Of a DNA stretch of 64,000 bases, positions 33,447-41,632 are shown piece after piece. The stretch is from Rummeliibacillus pycnus_A. GTDB lineage: Bacteria > Bacillota > Bacilli > Bacillales_A > Planococcaceae. Made by a program: the position numbers and the translations under genes. Every line of letters begins with the position of its first letter. Position 1 is the stretch's first letter. The stretch is taken from the NCBI RefSeq assembly GCF_044359855.1, contig NZ_CP132291.1, positions 868,001 through 932,000 of the forward strand. The letters are read 5' to 3'. The notes beneath the pieces were generated by a model. The model worked only from the letters and a program-made list of their open reading frames with translations. It was not told the origin of the DNA and made no database searches.

Positions 33447-34727
33447 TTATGATCTACCTTTATGGGCCCAAATCACAACAGGTATGAGGACTAAAGATAA
33501 AAGTCCTCCACTAAAAGACAAAGTAGCAAAACTTGTATTAGCAACTACCATCCCCGAAAGAGCACCGCCAGAAGCTCCTGCTAAAGCAATAAACACATCA
33601 ATTGTTCCTTGTGTTTTTGCACGTGTTGATGGTTCTGTAGAATCAACTATTTGAGCAGTACCACTAATTAAGCCGAAGTTCCATCCCAATCCAAGTAAAA
33701 TAAGAGCAATTACTAACAAAATCATTGAATCACTTGGTGCGAATGCTGCTAATAAACCAGCGAATAACAATGTAATACCCGATGCTATACTCATGGCTGT
33801 TCTTCCCACTTTATCTACAAGGATACCTGTGATAAGTGATGGAAGATACATTGCCCCTATATGAAAACCAATAACAATACCTACTTCGGCTAGACCATGA
33901 CCATGATGTTTCATATGTACCGGTGTCATGGTCATAATTGCAACCATTACAGTTTGAGTCAGCACCATAACTGTTGCACCTACTGTAAGACCTCTTTTGT
34001 TTATTGTTATACCAACAGAATCCACAGAACCCGATTTATTTCCATGATCGTTTTCCTGATTATATGCTGCTATTCTTTTTGCAATATCTAATGGATCTGG
34101 ACGCAACAAAATAAAAAGCACAAGACCTGCTAAAATAAATGCTGTTGCCGATAAAATAAATGGTCCCGCTAAAGCTGGAATACCTATGGAAACAGCGAAT
34201 TTACCCATGATTTCTACAAGATTCGGACCTGCGACAGCACCAAATGTTGTCATAACCATTGTAGTACTAATTGCAGTTGCACGTTGTTTATTGTTCGCTA
34301 AATCAGTCCCTGCATAACGAGCTTGTAAATTTGTCGCAGTTCCTGCACCATAAATTAGAAGGGAAGCAAATAAAAGAAATACATTATTCAGTATGGCAGC
34401 AATCACAACACCAATTGCTCCAAGTCCACCTACAATAAAACCTGTTGATAAACCTGTACGACGTCCGTAACGTTGTGAAATTTTTCCTATAATTAAAGCT
34501 GCACCAGCTGATCCTAGGGTAAATAAAGCTGACGGAACTCCTGCATAAGCATCCGTTCCAAGCATTTGCTGTGCTAAAAGAGCACCTACAGTAATGCCTG
34601 CTGCAAGACCAGCCCCACCAAAAATTTGTGATAGACTTACAACGAGCAACACGCGTCTATATAAGCTCCTGAGCTTTTCCGGTGAATCTATATAACTCTC
34701 AATTGAATCGTTTACTTTATCAGACAC
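33447..34727 (-). CDS. MFS transporter, CcoA-like (possible copper uptake)
   Basis: A 426-residue 12-TM major facilitator. After TM2 comes GKISQRYGRRTGLSTGF. The second half contains an unusual Met/His cluster MVAIMTMTPVHMKHHGHGLAEVGIVIGFHIGAMY (split here: MTMTPVHM and HHGH, then HIGAM). Membrane methionines and histidines of this kind are the copper-binding signature of CcoA/CalT importers that feed copper to cytochrome oxidase assembly. GTG 34727 after GAAGGTG. It is co-transcribed with a DsrE-like gene behind a C-tract box. The copper link is inferred from motif and neighbours. Drug efflux remains possible. Confidence 0.65.
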   Translation of the reverse strand: MSDKVNDSIESYIDSPEKLRSLYRRVLLVVSLSQIFGGAGLAAGITVGALLAQQMLGTDAYAGVPSALFTLGSAGAALIIGKISQRYGRRTGLSTGFIVGGLGAIGVVIAAILNNVFLLFASLLIYGAGTATNLQARYAGTDLANNKQRATAISTTMVMTTFGAVAGPNLVEIMGKFAVSIGIPALAGPFILSATAFILAGLVLFILLRPDPLDIAKRIAAYNQENDHGNKSGSVDSVGITINKRGLTVGATVMVLTQTVMVAIMTMTPVHMKHHGHGLAEVGIVIGFHIGAMYLPSLITGILVDKVGRTAMSIASGITLLFAGLLAAFAPSDSMILLVIALILLGLGWNFGLISGTAQIVDSTEPSTRAKTQGTIDVFIALAGASGGALSGMVVANTSFATLSFSGGLLSLVLIPVVIWAHKGRS

Positions 34728-34767
34728 TTATAAACACCTTCTTCTATTAATTTATTTATCTCGATTA

Positions 34768-35040
34768 TTAAAACGTAACCATTTTGTCTGACCATTCTAC
34801 AACTTTCACACAATCATCCATTGTAGAAATAGGACAAGAAGATGTCTCATCTAGTAATCTCGATTTTAAGCATGTTCCACAAGCCAAAAGCTCCCCCGTT
34901 AGTTCCTGAAATTTATTCATTTCTTCCTTAACTTTAAACCTTGAATGTTCAATATTTTCACATTCAACTGCCTCACCCATTAAAAAAATTTTAACTTTGT
35001 GTTCTCTCTTTAATGCCGTATTTATTACTTGTTCTTCCAC
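34768..35040 (-). CDS. DsrE family sulfur-transfer-like protein, N-terminally short
   Basis: A 90-residue DsrE/DsrF-like protein. EHKVKIFLMGEAVECENI, FQELTGELLACGTCLKSRLL with the family's cysteine pair, and CPISTMDDCVKVVEWSDKMVTF match small DsrE proteins. Complete homologues begin about 20 residues earlier with a first beta strand that is absent here. The frame opens just after a stop, so the gene starts at GTG 35040 and may be truncated. These proteins bind persulfide sulfur and are often under CstR/CsoR control. A CsoR-like box lies 50 bp upstream. It may deliver sulfur or quench copper-thiol stress (inference). Confidence 0.65.
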   Translation of the reverse strand: MEEQVINTALKREHKVKIFLMGEAVECENIEHSRFKVKEEMNKFQELTGELLACGTCLKSRLLDETSSCPISTMDDCVKVVEWSDKMVTF

Positions 35041-35092
35041 ATACCTGCATCAGAAAAAAGTGATTACTTCGTATTAATGGGAACTCGGATTA

Positions 35093-35109
35093 TTTTACCC
35101 CCCTAATTT
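35093..35109. promoter_or_regulatory. CsoR/CstR-like box before the DsrE-MFS unit
   Basis: TTTACCCCCCTAATTTA, sharing the ACCCCCCTA core with the site at 29283 and the shorter one at 28491. It lies 53 bp upstream of the DsrE start, a normal operator position. Confidence 0.5.
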
Positions 35110-35197
35110 ATTTCCATTTGAAATCCAAATAGCGCGTAGTTTAAGAATAAATTATGATCAAGAACGTCTTAATAACACGTAAAATTCAATGATTAAA

Positions 35198-35238
35198 AAG
35201 AATCCATTTTGAAAAAAGATTGATCAAAATGGATTCTT
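35198..35238. terminator. Hairpin terminator
   Basis: AAGAATCCATTTTGA pairs with TCAAAATGGATTCTT around AAAAAGATTGA. It lies downstream of the PhzF-like gene and the yitT tail copy. Confidence 0.7.
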
Positions 35239-35276
35239 ATAGTTGTATTAAGATTGATCTTTATTAAAAGAAATTC

Positions 35277-35429
35277 TAACTCTTATAAGACAACCTCTTA
35301 TTAAGCTTTAGAAATATCAATAAATCCTTCTCCGAACACATCTCGAAAATCGTGTACATCGATGAAATCATTCGAATCAGTAGATTGTACAATCCGTTTC
35401 AACTTTATTACTTCTTGCTTACTTACCCG
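35277..35429 (-). pseudogene. Copy of the 3' end of the YitT-family gene
   Basis: This stretch aligns base for base, with scattered substitutions, with 60117-60270, the last 43 codons of the intact YitT-type gene plus its 3' flank. It still reads in frame as VSKQEVIKLKRIVQSTDSND..VFGEGFIDISKA-stop. The match ends abruptly at 35429. It is a gene fragment left by duplication or recombination. No start signal is present. Confidence 0.85.
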
Positions 35430-35484
35430 TCTTAGAAATTGCATTCATTAATTTATTTACACCTAAAGTTAAAGGAGGAAAGAA

Positions 35485-36372
35485 TTATTCTATTTCAACC
35501 TCAATATTCTTAACAAATACAGCAGTTCCTGAAATAGAGATGTCTAGTTGCTCTTCTTCTTTTACATGTACATATACTCGTCCATCTTTATTGATTTCAT
35601 GTCCTTGCTCAACAATAAGTGTCGTAGGTAAACTAATATCTTTATTTACATACCTTTTATAATACGCTCCCATCACGCCTGAAGCTGTTCCTGTAATTGC
35701 ATCTTCAATAGTTCCCGAATAAGGAGATGAAAAATGACGAGCATGCATATCATTTTCATGATCGCGCACTTCAAAACAGATGGGGTGTATAGAAGCTTTT
35801 GGCATCTCTAATAAAGCCTTCGGAAATTCTTCGGTGTTTGGTGTCATTTTTGAGAAGCTTGATAACTCTTTAATTGGGATAATTAAGGTCCAAATGCCGG
35901 TACTTCCATAGACAATTGGATATTCTGAATGTAAATCTTCTTCTCGTAATCCAATGGAAGCTGCTAAATCAGCCTTTGAACCGTTAAATGATTGAAACTT
36001 TGGTTCCGCATGTTGCATAGTTATAAGTAATTGATTATTTTCTTCACGAATCTGTATCGGCAATACTCCTGCATTTGTTTCAATTGTAAAAGCTAATTTT
36101 TCTAATAATCCATTCATTCTTAGAGCATAAACTGTTCCCATAGTTGCATGACCACATAAATTCATTTCATGTCCAGGAGTAAAGTAACGAATGCGAAAAT
36201 CAGCAACATTCGAAGGAACAACAAAAGCTGTTTCATTAAATCCAACTGCTGTAGCAATAGCGAGCATTTGTTTTTCTGTATAATCTTCCCCATTCAATAC
36301 GACACCAGCTGGATTCCCTTTCTCTGGAATGGAACTAAACGCATCAATGTGCTTTATACTTACTTTTGCCAA
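35485..36372 (-). CDS. PhzF family isomerase
   Basis: A 295-residue PhzF/diaminopimelate-epimerase-fold protein. Typical features are HIDAFSSIPEKGNPAGVVL at the N-terminus, GFNETAFVVPS with the conserved catalytic glutamate, FTPGHEMNLCGHATMGTVYAL, and near the end GTIEDAITGTASGVMGAYY. Members isomerise small aromatic or amino-acid-derived substrates. The role of most is unknown, and it is not evidence for phenazine synthesis. I start it at TTG 36372, directly spaced behind GAAGGAGG, rather than the upstream ATG that overlaps that site. Monocistronic. Confidence 0.85.
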   Translation of the reverse strand: MAKVSIKHIDAFSSIPEKGNPAGVVLNGEDYTEKQMLAIATAVGFNETAFVVPSNVADFRIRYFTPGHEMNLCGHATMGTVYALRMNGLLEKLAFTIETNAGVLPIQIREENNQLLITMQHAEPKFQSFNGSKADLAASIGLREEDLHSEYPIVYGSTGIWTLIIPIKELSSFSKMTPNTEEFPKALLEMPKASIHPICFEVRDHENDMHARHFSSPYSGTIEDAITGTASGVMGAYYKRYVNKDISLPTTLIVEQGHEINKDGRVYVHVKEEEQLDISISGTAVFVKNIEVEIE

Positions 36373-36480
36373 AATACTTACCTCCTTCAATCGTAAAAAT
36401 CAGTCCATAAAAATAACAATTAGATAATTCAATTCTAATATTGAATGAAAATCCTTACTTTTATTGTATCGTAAATAAAA

Positions 36481-36519
36481 CGAGCCGACACTATTCATTT
36501 TGAAGTATCGGCTCATATT
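36481..36519. terminator. Hairpin upstream of the PhzF-like gene
   Basis: GAGCCGACACT pairs imperfectly with AGTATCGGCTC, then ATATTTTTT. It probably ends plus-direction transcription or a lost gene. Confidence 0.5.
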
Positions 36520-36665
36520 TTTTAATAACTTTACTATGATGAAACTTTTTTATTTAATTGATTCCGATTACTGAACTATCTTTTATTATACAGGTTATTG
36601 CATTAAACAACTAAGACACTAAATGAACTCAATGGTAGATGTATTTTCCGATAACCGATATTTAC

Positions 36666-36698
36666 AAAAAAAGCGATTCATTTGTGAATCGCTTTTTA
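36666..36698 (-). terminator. Terminator of the PaaK-like cassette
   Basis: AAAAAGCGATTCA-TTTG-TGAATCGCTTTTT, 20 bp past the MFS stop, closing the operon that starts at 39872. Confidence 0.85.
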
Positions 36699-36718
36699 CT
36701 AACATTTTTTCTCTTTAA

Positions 36719-37933
36719 TTAAGCACCTTTTTCATTAACCATTTCAGATGATAATGAAATTTTCTTTTCTTTAATAAAAAGAAAGTAAACAGCAAATAAT
36801 GAGCTTGCTATTGCTAATAGTAGATTAAACCCGATATTCTCTGTTAGTCCCCAGATTTCTCCTCCCAAAAAGGAACCTAAAGTAAATCCGAGAAATATAG
36901 AACTATTATTTAAAGCCATAACACTTCCTCGTATATTTCCGGCTCTAGAAGCAACATTCGTGATAAACGCTGTATTTCCAACCCCAGTAAGAAATGTCCA
37001 AATTGCTGTTAAACCTATGAATAAATAGGCATTACCTATTAAATAGGTTGTTAAAAATAGGATAATAATTATGCAGCTCTGCATAACCCAGAATATTCTT
37101 GAAATTTTACTTGGAGAACTTTTTTGTAAGACAAAACCGCTTATTATGTTACCTATAAATCCGGTTAAACCTATTACAAAAAATACAACTGTTTGTTCTG
37201 AAATTGTCCAACCACCTTTTTTATCTAACCATAGATTAATACACGGATAAACCATAAGGTATGCAGCTGAAGCAAAAAGTATACTTAATGACAATTTCCA
37301 ATTTAATTTAAATGCTCCTTTTATATTTGCAAAATGAGTTCTAAATGTAAAAGTTGTATTGCTTGATGTATTTTTTTCACCATATCTTCCGAATAATAAC
37401 GATATTACTATTGATAAAATACCAATAATAATAAACATATCTGACCAACCAAAGATTCCTGAAACAAATAATCCAATTGGCACACCAAGCACCGTCGCTA
37501 AGTTAAAAGCACTCATCATCCAACTTGTAACAAGTTCTCTTTTTCCCTTTTCAAAAATTTCATTAACATATGCCCATAGATTTGGACCCAGGACAGCTGC
37601 CGCTACCCCACTTAAGAATCTAAATAACAGGAATGATGTATTATCATGAAACATTGAAATACCAAAGCAAGTTATTCCAAAAAATAAAGATGAAATTACA
37701 ATAATTATTTTTCGCCCATAAATATCTGAAATTGGTGCTAAAAATAAAGCAAAGAACCCATAAGCAAGTGAATATAAAGTAATTCCCAATGTAACATTAT
37801 TGGGTGATGAGTTAATATCTTTTGAGATTTGGTTAACTAAAGGACCAATAACAAGATTATCTGTACCAAGTAAAAAGATTCCTATAATTAATGAATTAGT
37901 TAGAATAAATGTACTGGCCTTTTTAGACTTCAA
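36719..37933 (-). CDS. MFS transporter of the PaaK-like cassette, probable exporter
   Basis: A 404-residue, 12-TM drug:H+ antiporter-type major facilitator (LAPISDIYGRKIIIVISSLFF after TM2, and FLSGVAAAVLGPNLWAYVNE with a motif-C-like glycine/proline helix). TTG 37933 follows AAAGGGGA. It is 14 bp after the cysteine-rich gene and last in the operon, so it likely exports whatever the adenylating enzyme helps to make, or takes up its substrate. B. subtilis has many similar carriers of unknown substrate. Confidence 0.8.
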   Translation of the reverse strand: MKSKKASTFILTNSLIIGIFLLGTDNLVIGPLVNQISKDINSSPNNVTLGITLYSLAYGFFALFLAPISDIYGRKIIIVISSLFFGITCFGISMFHDNTSFLLFRFLSGVAAAVLGPNLWAYVNEIFEKGKRELVTSWMMSAFNLATVLGVPIGLFVSGIFGWSDMFIIIGILSIVISLLFGRYGEKNTSSNTTFTFRTHFANIKGAFKLNWKLSLSILFASAAYLMVYPCINLWLDKKGGWTISEQTVVFFVIGLTGFIGNIISGFVLQKSSPSKISRIFWVMQSCIIIILFLTTYLIGNAYLFIGLTAIWTFLTGVGNTAFITNVASRAGNIRGSVMALNNSSIFLGFTLGSFLGGEIWGLTENIGFNLLLAIASSLFAVYFLFIKEKKISLSSEMVNEKGA

Positions 37934-37947
37934 TTTTTTTATCCCCT

Positions 37948-38436
37948 TTATTTATAAAATAATGGTTGATCATTCTCATTTTTACTACTTAAAGTTTTTG
38001 TCCATTTGCAGCCACATTCATGTAATGAATAAGATAAACCTTCCACATTTAGTTGTTCCGCTACCTTATTTCTAAAATCTGTACAAAATTCACATGGTAA
38101 TTTAAGAGTAAGTTCAACACCCTTTTCCTGAGCCTTCCCTCTATAATTAAAAATCCCGCATCGTTTTACATCTAAAGAAATGTGGCCATCTTCTTTTATA
38201 TACTCGTAATCAGAACCATAAACAGTCAGAACCTCAGCCAACTCTCTAACTACCTTTTCTTCAATCTCTTCCATAGAATTAGATGTTTCTCTAATATTGT
38301 CAGAGAACTGTTTAGCAACATATACAGTCCATTCCTCTAATCTATCTGGACCTAAATATTTTTCAATAGCTGCTTGTGTTTTAAAATAAACGTTCAACAT
38401 TAAATTAGCCTGTTCTTTATCTGTTAAAGTAATCAT
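37948..38436 (-). CDS. Cysteine-rich protein, possibly ATC-hydrolase-like
   Basis: A 162-residue soluble protein with an N-terminal helical half (EKYLGPDRLEEW...) and a C-terminal half bearing five cysteines: CGIFNYRG, then LPCEFCTDF (CxxC) and LHECGCKW (CxC next to His). The spacing suggests a metal or reactive-thiol site. The layout faintly recalls L-2-amino-thiazoline-4-carboxylate hydrolase-type proteins, but I am not sure of the family. The start overlaps the adenylating-enzyme stop by 4 nt (ATGA), so both act together. Confidence 0.55.
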   Translation of the reverse strand: MITLTDKEQANLMLNVYFKTQAAIEKYLGPDRLEEWTVYVAKQFSDNIRETSNSMEEIEEKVVRELAEVLTVYGSDYEYIKEDGHISLDVKRCGIFNYRGKAQEKGVELTLKLPCEFCTDFRNKVAEQLNVEGLSYSLHECGCKWTKTLSSKNENDQPLFYK

Positions 38437-39872
38437 AATTTAATCAGCTCCTTATTTAACTGTTCAAAAGAGGCATAAACCATTTCCTTAAGAGGTTCAG
38501 GTAATTTTAACCAATTCTTTTGCTCATTTAAATCTAATACACGTGATAACTTCCATCTGATATATCCTCCTAATGAATTTAACGGAGGCAATTTTCCAAC
38601 AACTTTAACAAGGATATTTTCACTTCTCATTAAAGTCTTTAATCGATTATTTAATCTATTACTCCATTCTTCAGAAGGAGATTCACTTGTTGTTATGAAA
38701 ATAAAAATATCATCATCTTTAAGAAGAACTATATAATTAAATATAATTGGATCAATAAAATCATCGGACCAAAGTATTTCTTCAATCATCTCTTGATTGA
38801 TACCTTTTCTTCCAAAATTAATTACATCGATTGATCTTCCTAACGTTTGTAAAGTTGGCAGTTCACAACCACAAGGACATTTGGAAAAATCAAAATCAAC
38901 AAGATCCCCTGTATTATATCTAATAAGCGGTTTTGATAAAAAATCTAATGTTGTTACAATTAGTTCTCCGCTTCCCCCATCCTTAGGTTTTACAATATTA
39001 TTTTCTTTAAGTAATTCAAGATACTGACTATTTTCAAAAACATGTAACTTTTTATCTTTACATGTTGCTGTAATAGTTGATGTTTCAGAAGAACCATAAG
39101 ACCCTACTGATCCCCAGCCACCTGTTAATTGTTCTAGTCTATTCAAAAAACTCATTCCCGATTGTTCACCAAGCAATAAAAATTTGTCTAGTCTTGGTTT
39201 CGGTAAATTATTCCTATTTGCATATTCAAATAACTCCATTAAGCCTGATGGTGGACCAATATAAACGTTTGTTTTTGTTTCCTCCATTAACCTCAAAATC
39301 CTGTCATGTCTGCCCGTTAAATTATCTACATATGGGCGATAAGACATTATCCCTATGTACTCCATTATTTTTTCCATTTGATATGGAGCAGGACCGAAAG
39401 GATTATTGATTAGAATAATAGCAACATCACCCTTTTTAAGAAATCCTGACCACATTTCTCCTATATTTGTTGTATTCCAAATATAATCTACTTTGGTTTT
39501 TGGGGCTGGTACTGGATTACCTGTTGTACCTGAAGACTCATAATAATGATAGAATTCATTTATAGGAATAGTAGACCCCTTTATCCCATAATCCAGTATT
39601 ATCTTCTTATCTATAATTGATAGTTTAGGGAATATAGAATTTTCAAAATAAACAGGATCATTACATTCAATAATTTCTTTTTTTAAATCTGCAGAATAAA
39701 TTTCTTGATACATTGGTGCTTTTAAAGCATTCTTTACCAATTTAAGTAATTTGTTTCTTTTCAATGTATAAATATCAATTTCTTTTTTACTAACTCTTCG
39801 AAACTCATCCAAATGTGAATAAGCATATACTCTAAAATCATTTTCTATAAGAGAACTATTAATAAAATCCAA
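38433..39872 (-). CDS. PaaK/CapK-like adenylate-forming enzyme
   Basis: A 479-residue relative of phenylacetate-CoA ligase in the ANL superfamily. The AMP-binding P-loop is YYESSGTTGNPVPAP (about 109-123), with A5-like GSYGSSETSTITATC (about 252-266), and LIRYNTGDLVDFDF followed by CPCGCELPTLQTLGR, a cysteine-rich hinge with the conserved arginine. The C-terminal domain (to about 479) ends in LGGYIRWKLSRVL. Such enzymes activate aryl or other acids as adenylates for CoA or amine transfer. TTG 39872 after GGAGGG. First gene of the three-gene operon. The substrate is unknown. Confidence 0.82.
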   Translation of the reverse strand: MDFINSSLIENDFRVYAYSHLDEFRRVSKKEIDIYTLKRNKLLKLVKNALKAPMYQEIYSADLKKEIIECNDPVYFENSIFPKLSIIDKKIILDYGIKGSTIPINEFYHYYESSGTTGNPVPAPKTKVDYIWNTTNIGEMWSGFLKKGDVAIILINNPFGPAPYQMEKIMEYIGIMSYRPYVDNLTGRHDRILRLMEETKTNVYIGPPSGLMELFEYANRNNLPKPRLDKFLLLGEQSGMSFLNRLEQLTGGWGSVGSYGSSETSTITATCKDKKLHVFENSQYLELLKENNIVKPKDGGSGELIVTTLDFLSKPLIRYNTGDLVDFDFSKCPCGCELPTLQTLGRSIDVINFGRKGINQEMIEEILWSDDFIDPIIFNYIVLLKDDDIFIFITTSESPSEEWSNRLNNRLKTLMRSENILVKVVGKLPPLNSLGGYIRWKLSRVLDLNEQKNWLKLPEPLKEMVYASFEQLNKELIKL

Positions 39873-39911
39873 AACAATCCCTCCGTAAAATTTATTAGGT
39901 TAAAAACTATA

Positions 39912-39935
39912 TTAAATAGTTAAATAACTATTTAA
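39912..39935. promoter_or_regulatory. Inverted-repeat operator before the PaaK-like gene
   Basis: TTAAATAGTT-AAAT-AACTATTTAA, perfect 10-bp arms, 40 bp upstream of the TTG start. The same TTAAATAGTTA unit recurs at 40010-40043. An ArsR-type repressor gene lies just upstream, so this is the probable operator. Confidence 0.65.
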
Positions 39936-39945
39936 CTATCTGCCT

Positions 39946-39992
39946 AAAAAAAAACTGATTATAAAATAGGTTAAATAACTGTTTATAATCAG
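39946..39992 (-). terminator. Terminator between arsR-type gene and PaaK-like operon
   Basis: On the minus strand CTGATTATAAA...TTTATAATCAG (perfect 11-bp arms) is followed by nine Ts. It ends or attenuates the regulator transcript before the operator and promoter of the PaaK-like operon. Confidence 0.8.
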
Positions 39993-40009
39993 AGAAAAAA
40001 CCCTTATTG

Positions 40010-40043
40010 TAACTATTTAAATAAAAAATCACTTAAATAGTTA
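40010..40043. promoter_or_regulatory. Second pair of TTAAATAGTTA repeats
   Basis: TAACTATTTAA at 40010-40020 and TTAAATAGTTA at 40033-40043 form an inverted pair with a 12-bp spacer, the same unit as at 39912-39935. It lies just behind the regulator's stop codon. Confidence 0.55.
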
Positions 40044-40085
40044 AATAAATAATTAACCAATTATTTAAAGGAATACACTTAATAA

Positions 40086-40415
40086 TTACAAAGAATCTAA
40101 AAAACCCGGTAAATATGAATCAAAAGTTTCTATATTAAGTGAAATATACCTAATTTGTCCTATCTTACGCGCCTTAATTAATCCTGCTTCGTCAAAAATT
40201 CGAAAATGATAAGAAGTATTTGGCTTAGATATTGATACCATTTCACCAACCTCCCCACAACTCATCTCATTTTTATTTAAATATAAAGCCCTTATCATTT
40301 TTAAACGAGTAGGATCTGCCAATGCTTTTAGAATTTTAATTATAACTTCATCTGTGCTTTTTTCTATAATATTCATAAAATTATTATGACATATTTTTAT
40401 ATCTAGCATCAACAA
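40086..40415 (-). CDS. ArsR-type winged-helix regulator
   Basis: About 96-109 residues. The winged helix LADPTRLKMIRALYLNKNEMSCGEVGEMVSISKPNTSYHFRIFDEAGLIKARKIGQIRYISL (positions about 31-92; read here as ALADPTRLKMIRAL, SKPNTSYHFRIF, GQIRYISLN) is typical of ArsR repressors. No CxC metal ligand is in the recognition helix, so it is probably not an arsenic sensor. The exact start is unclear: ATG 40415 or ATG 40376, neither with a good ribosome site. It likely represses the adjacent PaaK-like operon through the TTAAATAGTT repeats. Confidence 0.78.
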   Translation of the reverse strand: MLMLDIKICHNNFMNIIEKSTDEVIIKILKALADPTRLKMIRALYLNKNEMSCGEVGEMVSISKPNTSYHFRIFDEAGLIKARKIGQIRYISLNIETFDSYLPGFLDSL

Positions 40416-41059
40416 ATATAATCTTACTACCTTCCATTTATTAGGTCAATATACATTATATATATATTAGTAAAGAATTTGTATTTTATTTACTTTATAA
40501 ATATCGTTAAAATGAAATGATTATTCCGATATGGATACCCCTTCTGAATGAACTCATTATGAATGTGGTGAACAAAAAGACTAAGCCTTTTAATAATCCC
40601 TGTATGTTTCTCATACTTTGTGAATATTCCTTGAAAACTATGACCCTCTAGTGCTTCTATAGAAAAAGCTCATAAACCTTAAATAATAAGGCTTATGAGC
40701 TTCATTACTATCATTATTGATTCTAAATTTATATAAGGATACCTAGGTCAGGACCGAAAAGAACTTGTAATCATTTGTAAAATTGATGTGTAAAATTTCG
40801 GAAATAGATTTGTATGTGTAATACAGTTGAATAGTTTCATCAGCTTCTATTGTTCCTACACTCAACATGCCTTGCGGCGGTGATAATGATGCCGTATGAA
40901 GCTGTTAGGCCTTTGGCGACACGGTATATTTTCGAAAGATTTCTTTTCCAACTTAAAAATTTCGAATTTTCTATTTCCAACTACTTGGCACAAGCATTTC
41001 AATTACACCATTTCGGCAAATTGTCAATTTTAACACTTTTTATAAAACGGTTATTGCAT
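40416..41059. other. Gene-free gap
   Basis: 640 bp with the regulator's promoter (AT-rich, TATATATATTAG near 40455-40470) and a terminator at 40666-40702. Between 40700 and 41059 there is degraded sequence with no frame I recognise. Confidence 0.45.
40666..40702. terminator. Hairpin terminator
   Basis: AAGCTCATAAACCTT pairs with AAGGCTTATGAGCTT around AAATAAT. There is no gene directly before it, so probably it is what remains of a lost unit. Confidence 0.6.
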
Positions 41060-41584
41060 TTATTCTCCACTAAATCTTTTGGCCCATTCAGCAACCCTCC
41101 GACTACTTTCTTCTTCTGACAAATCTTCAATCCTAGTCATAATAGACCATCTTACTCCAAAAGGATCCAATATACTTCCGAATCGATCACCTGAAACAAA
41201 GCTTGAAACCGGTTCCCTTACTTTTGCTCCTCTTGCTACCGCGTTTTCAAATACCTGATCAACATTAATTACGTAAATTCCTAAAGAATAACACGCATTG
41301 TCTTCATCTGGCGGCAAGGTCAATTTATATGCCGGATTCGCTGCTCCCAGCTGCAAAAAACCATTTCCAAAATCTAATTCCGCATGAACAATTATTTTAT
41401 TACCATTTTCATCTGGATATTCTGTAATATCCTTAACCCTTGCATTGAAAACAATTTTATAGAACTCTATTGCTTCAGAAGGATTCTTCACTGTTATAAA
41501 TGGGGTAATAGATGTAAAGCCGTTGGGTGTTCCATTCTTTGTATATTTACCTGACACTGCCGTATATTTGATGCTTTCAGTCAT
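41060..41584 (-). CDS. VOC family protein, PhnB/glyoxalase-like
   Basis: A 174-residue protein of the vicinal-oxygen-chelate superfamily, PhnB-like type: FTSITPFITVKNPSEAIEFYKIVFNARV opens the first beta-alpha-beta unit, then AELDFGNGFLQLGAANP, and GAKVREPVSSFVSGDRFGSILDPFGVRWSIMTR closes the second. Function of this branch is unknown. Some act as antibiotic-binding or isomerase proteins. ATG 41584 after AAAGGAGGAG. It follows the DJ-1-like gene by 48 bp under a WYL regulator. Confidence 0.8.
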   Translation of the reverse strand: MTESIKYTAVSGKYTKNGTPNGFTSITPFITVKNPSEAIEFYKIVFNARVKDITEYPDENGNKIIVHAELDFGNGFLQLGAANPAYKLTLPPDEDNACYSLGIYVINVDQVFENAVARGAKVREPVSSFVSGDRFGSILDPFGVRWSIMTRIEDLSEEESSRRVAEWAKRFSGE

Positions 41585-41632
41585 TTTACTCCTCCTTTAA
41601 ATAATCATAATATCAATTTTATGCTTATACCT

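Noticed and set aside
35485..36372. Phenazine biosynthesis
   Set aside because: A lone PhzF-fold protein is common in bacteria without phenazine genes; none are nearby.
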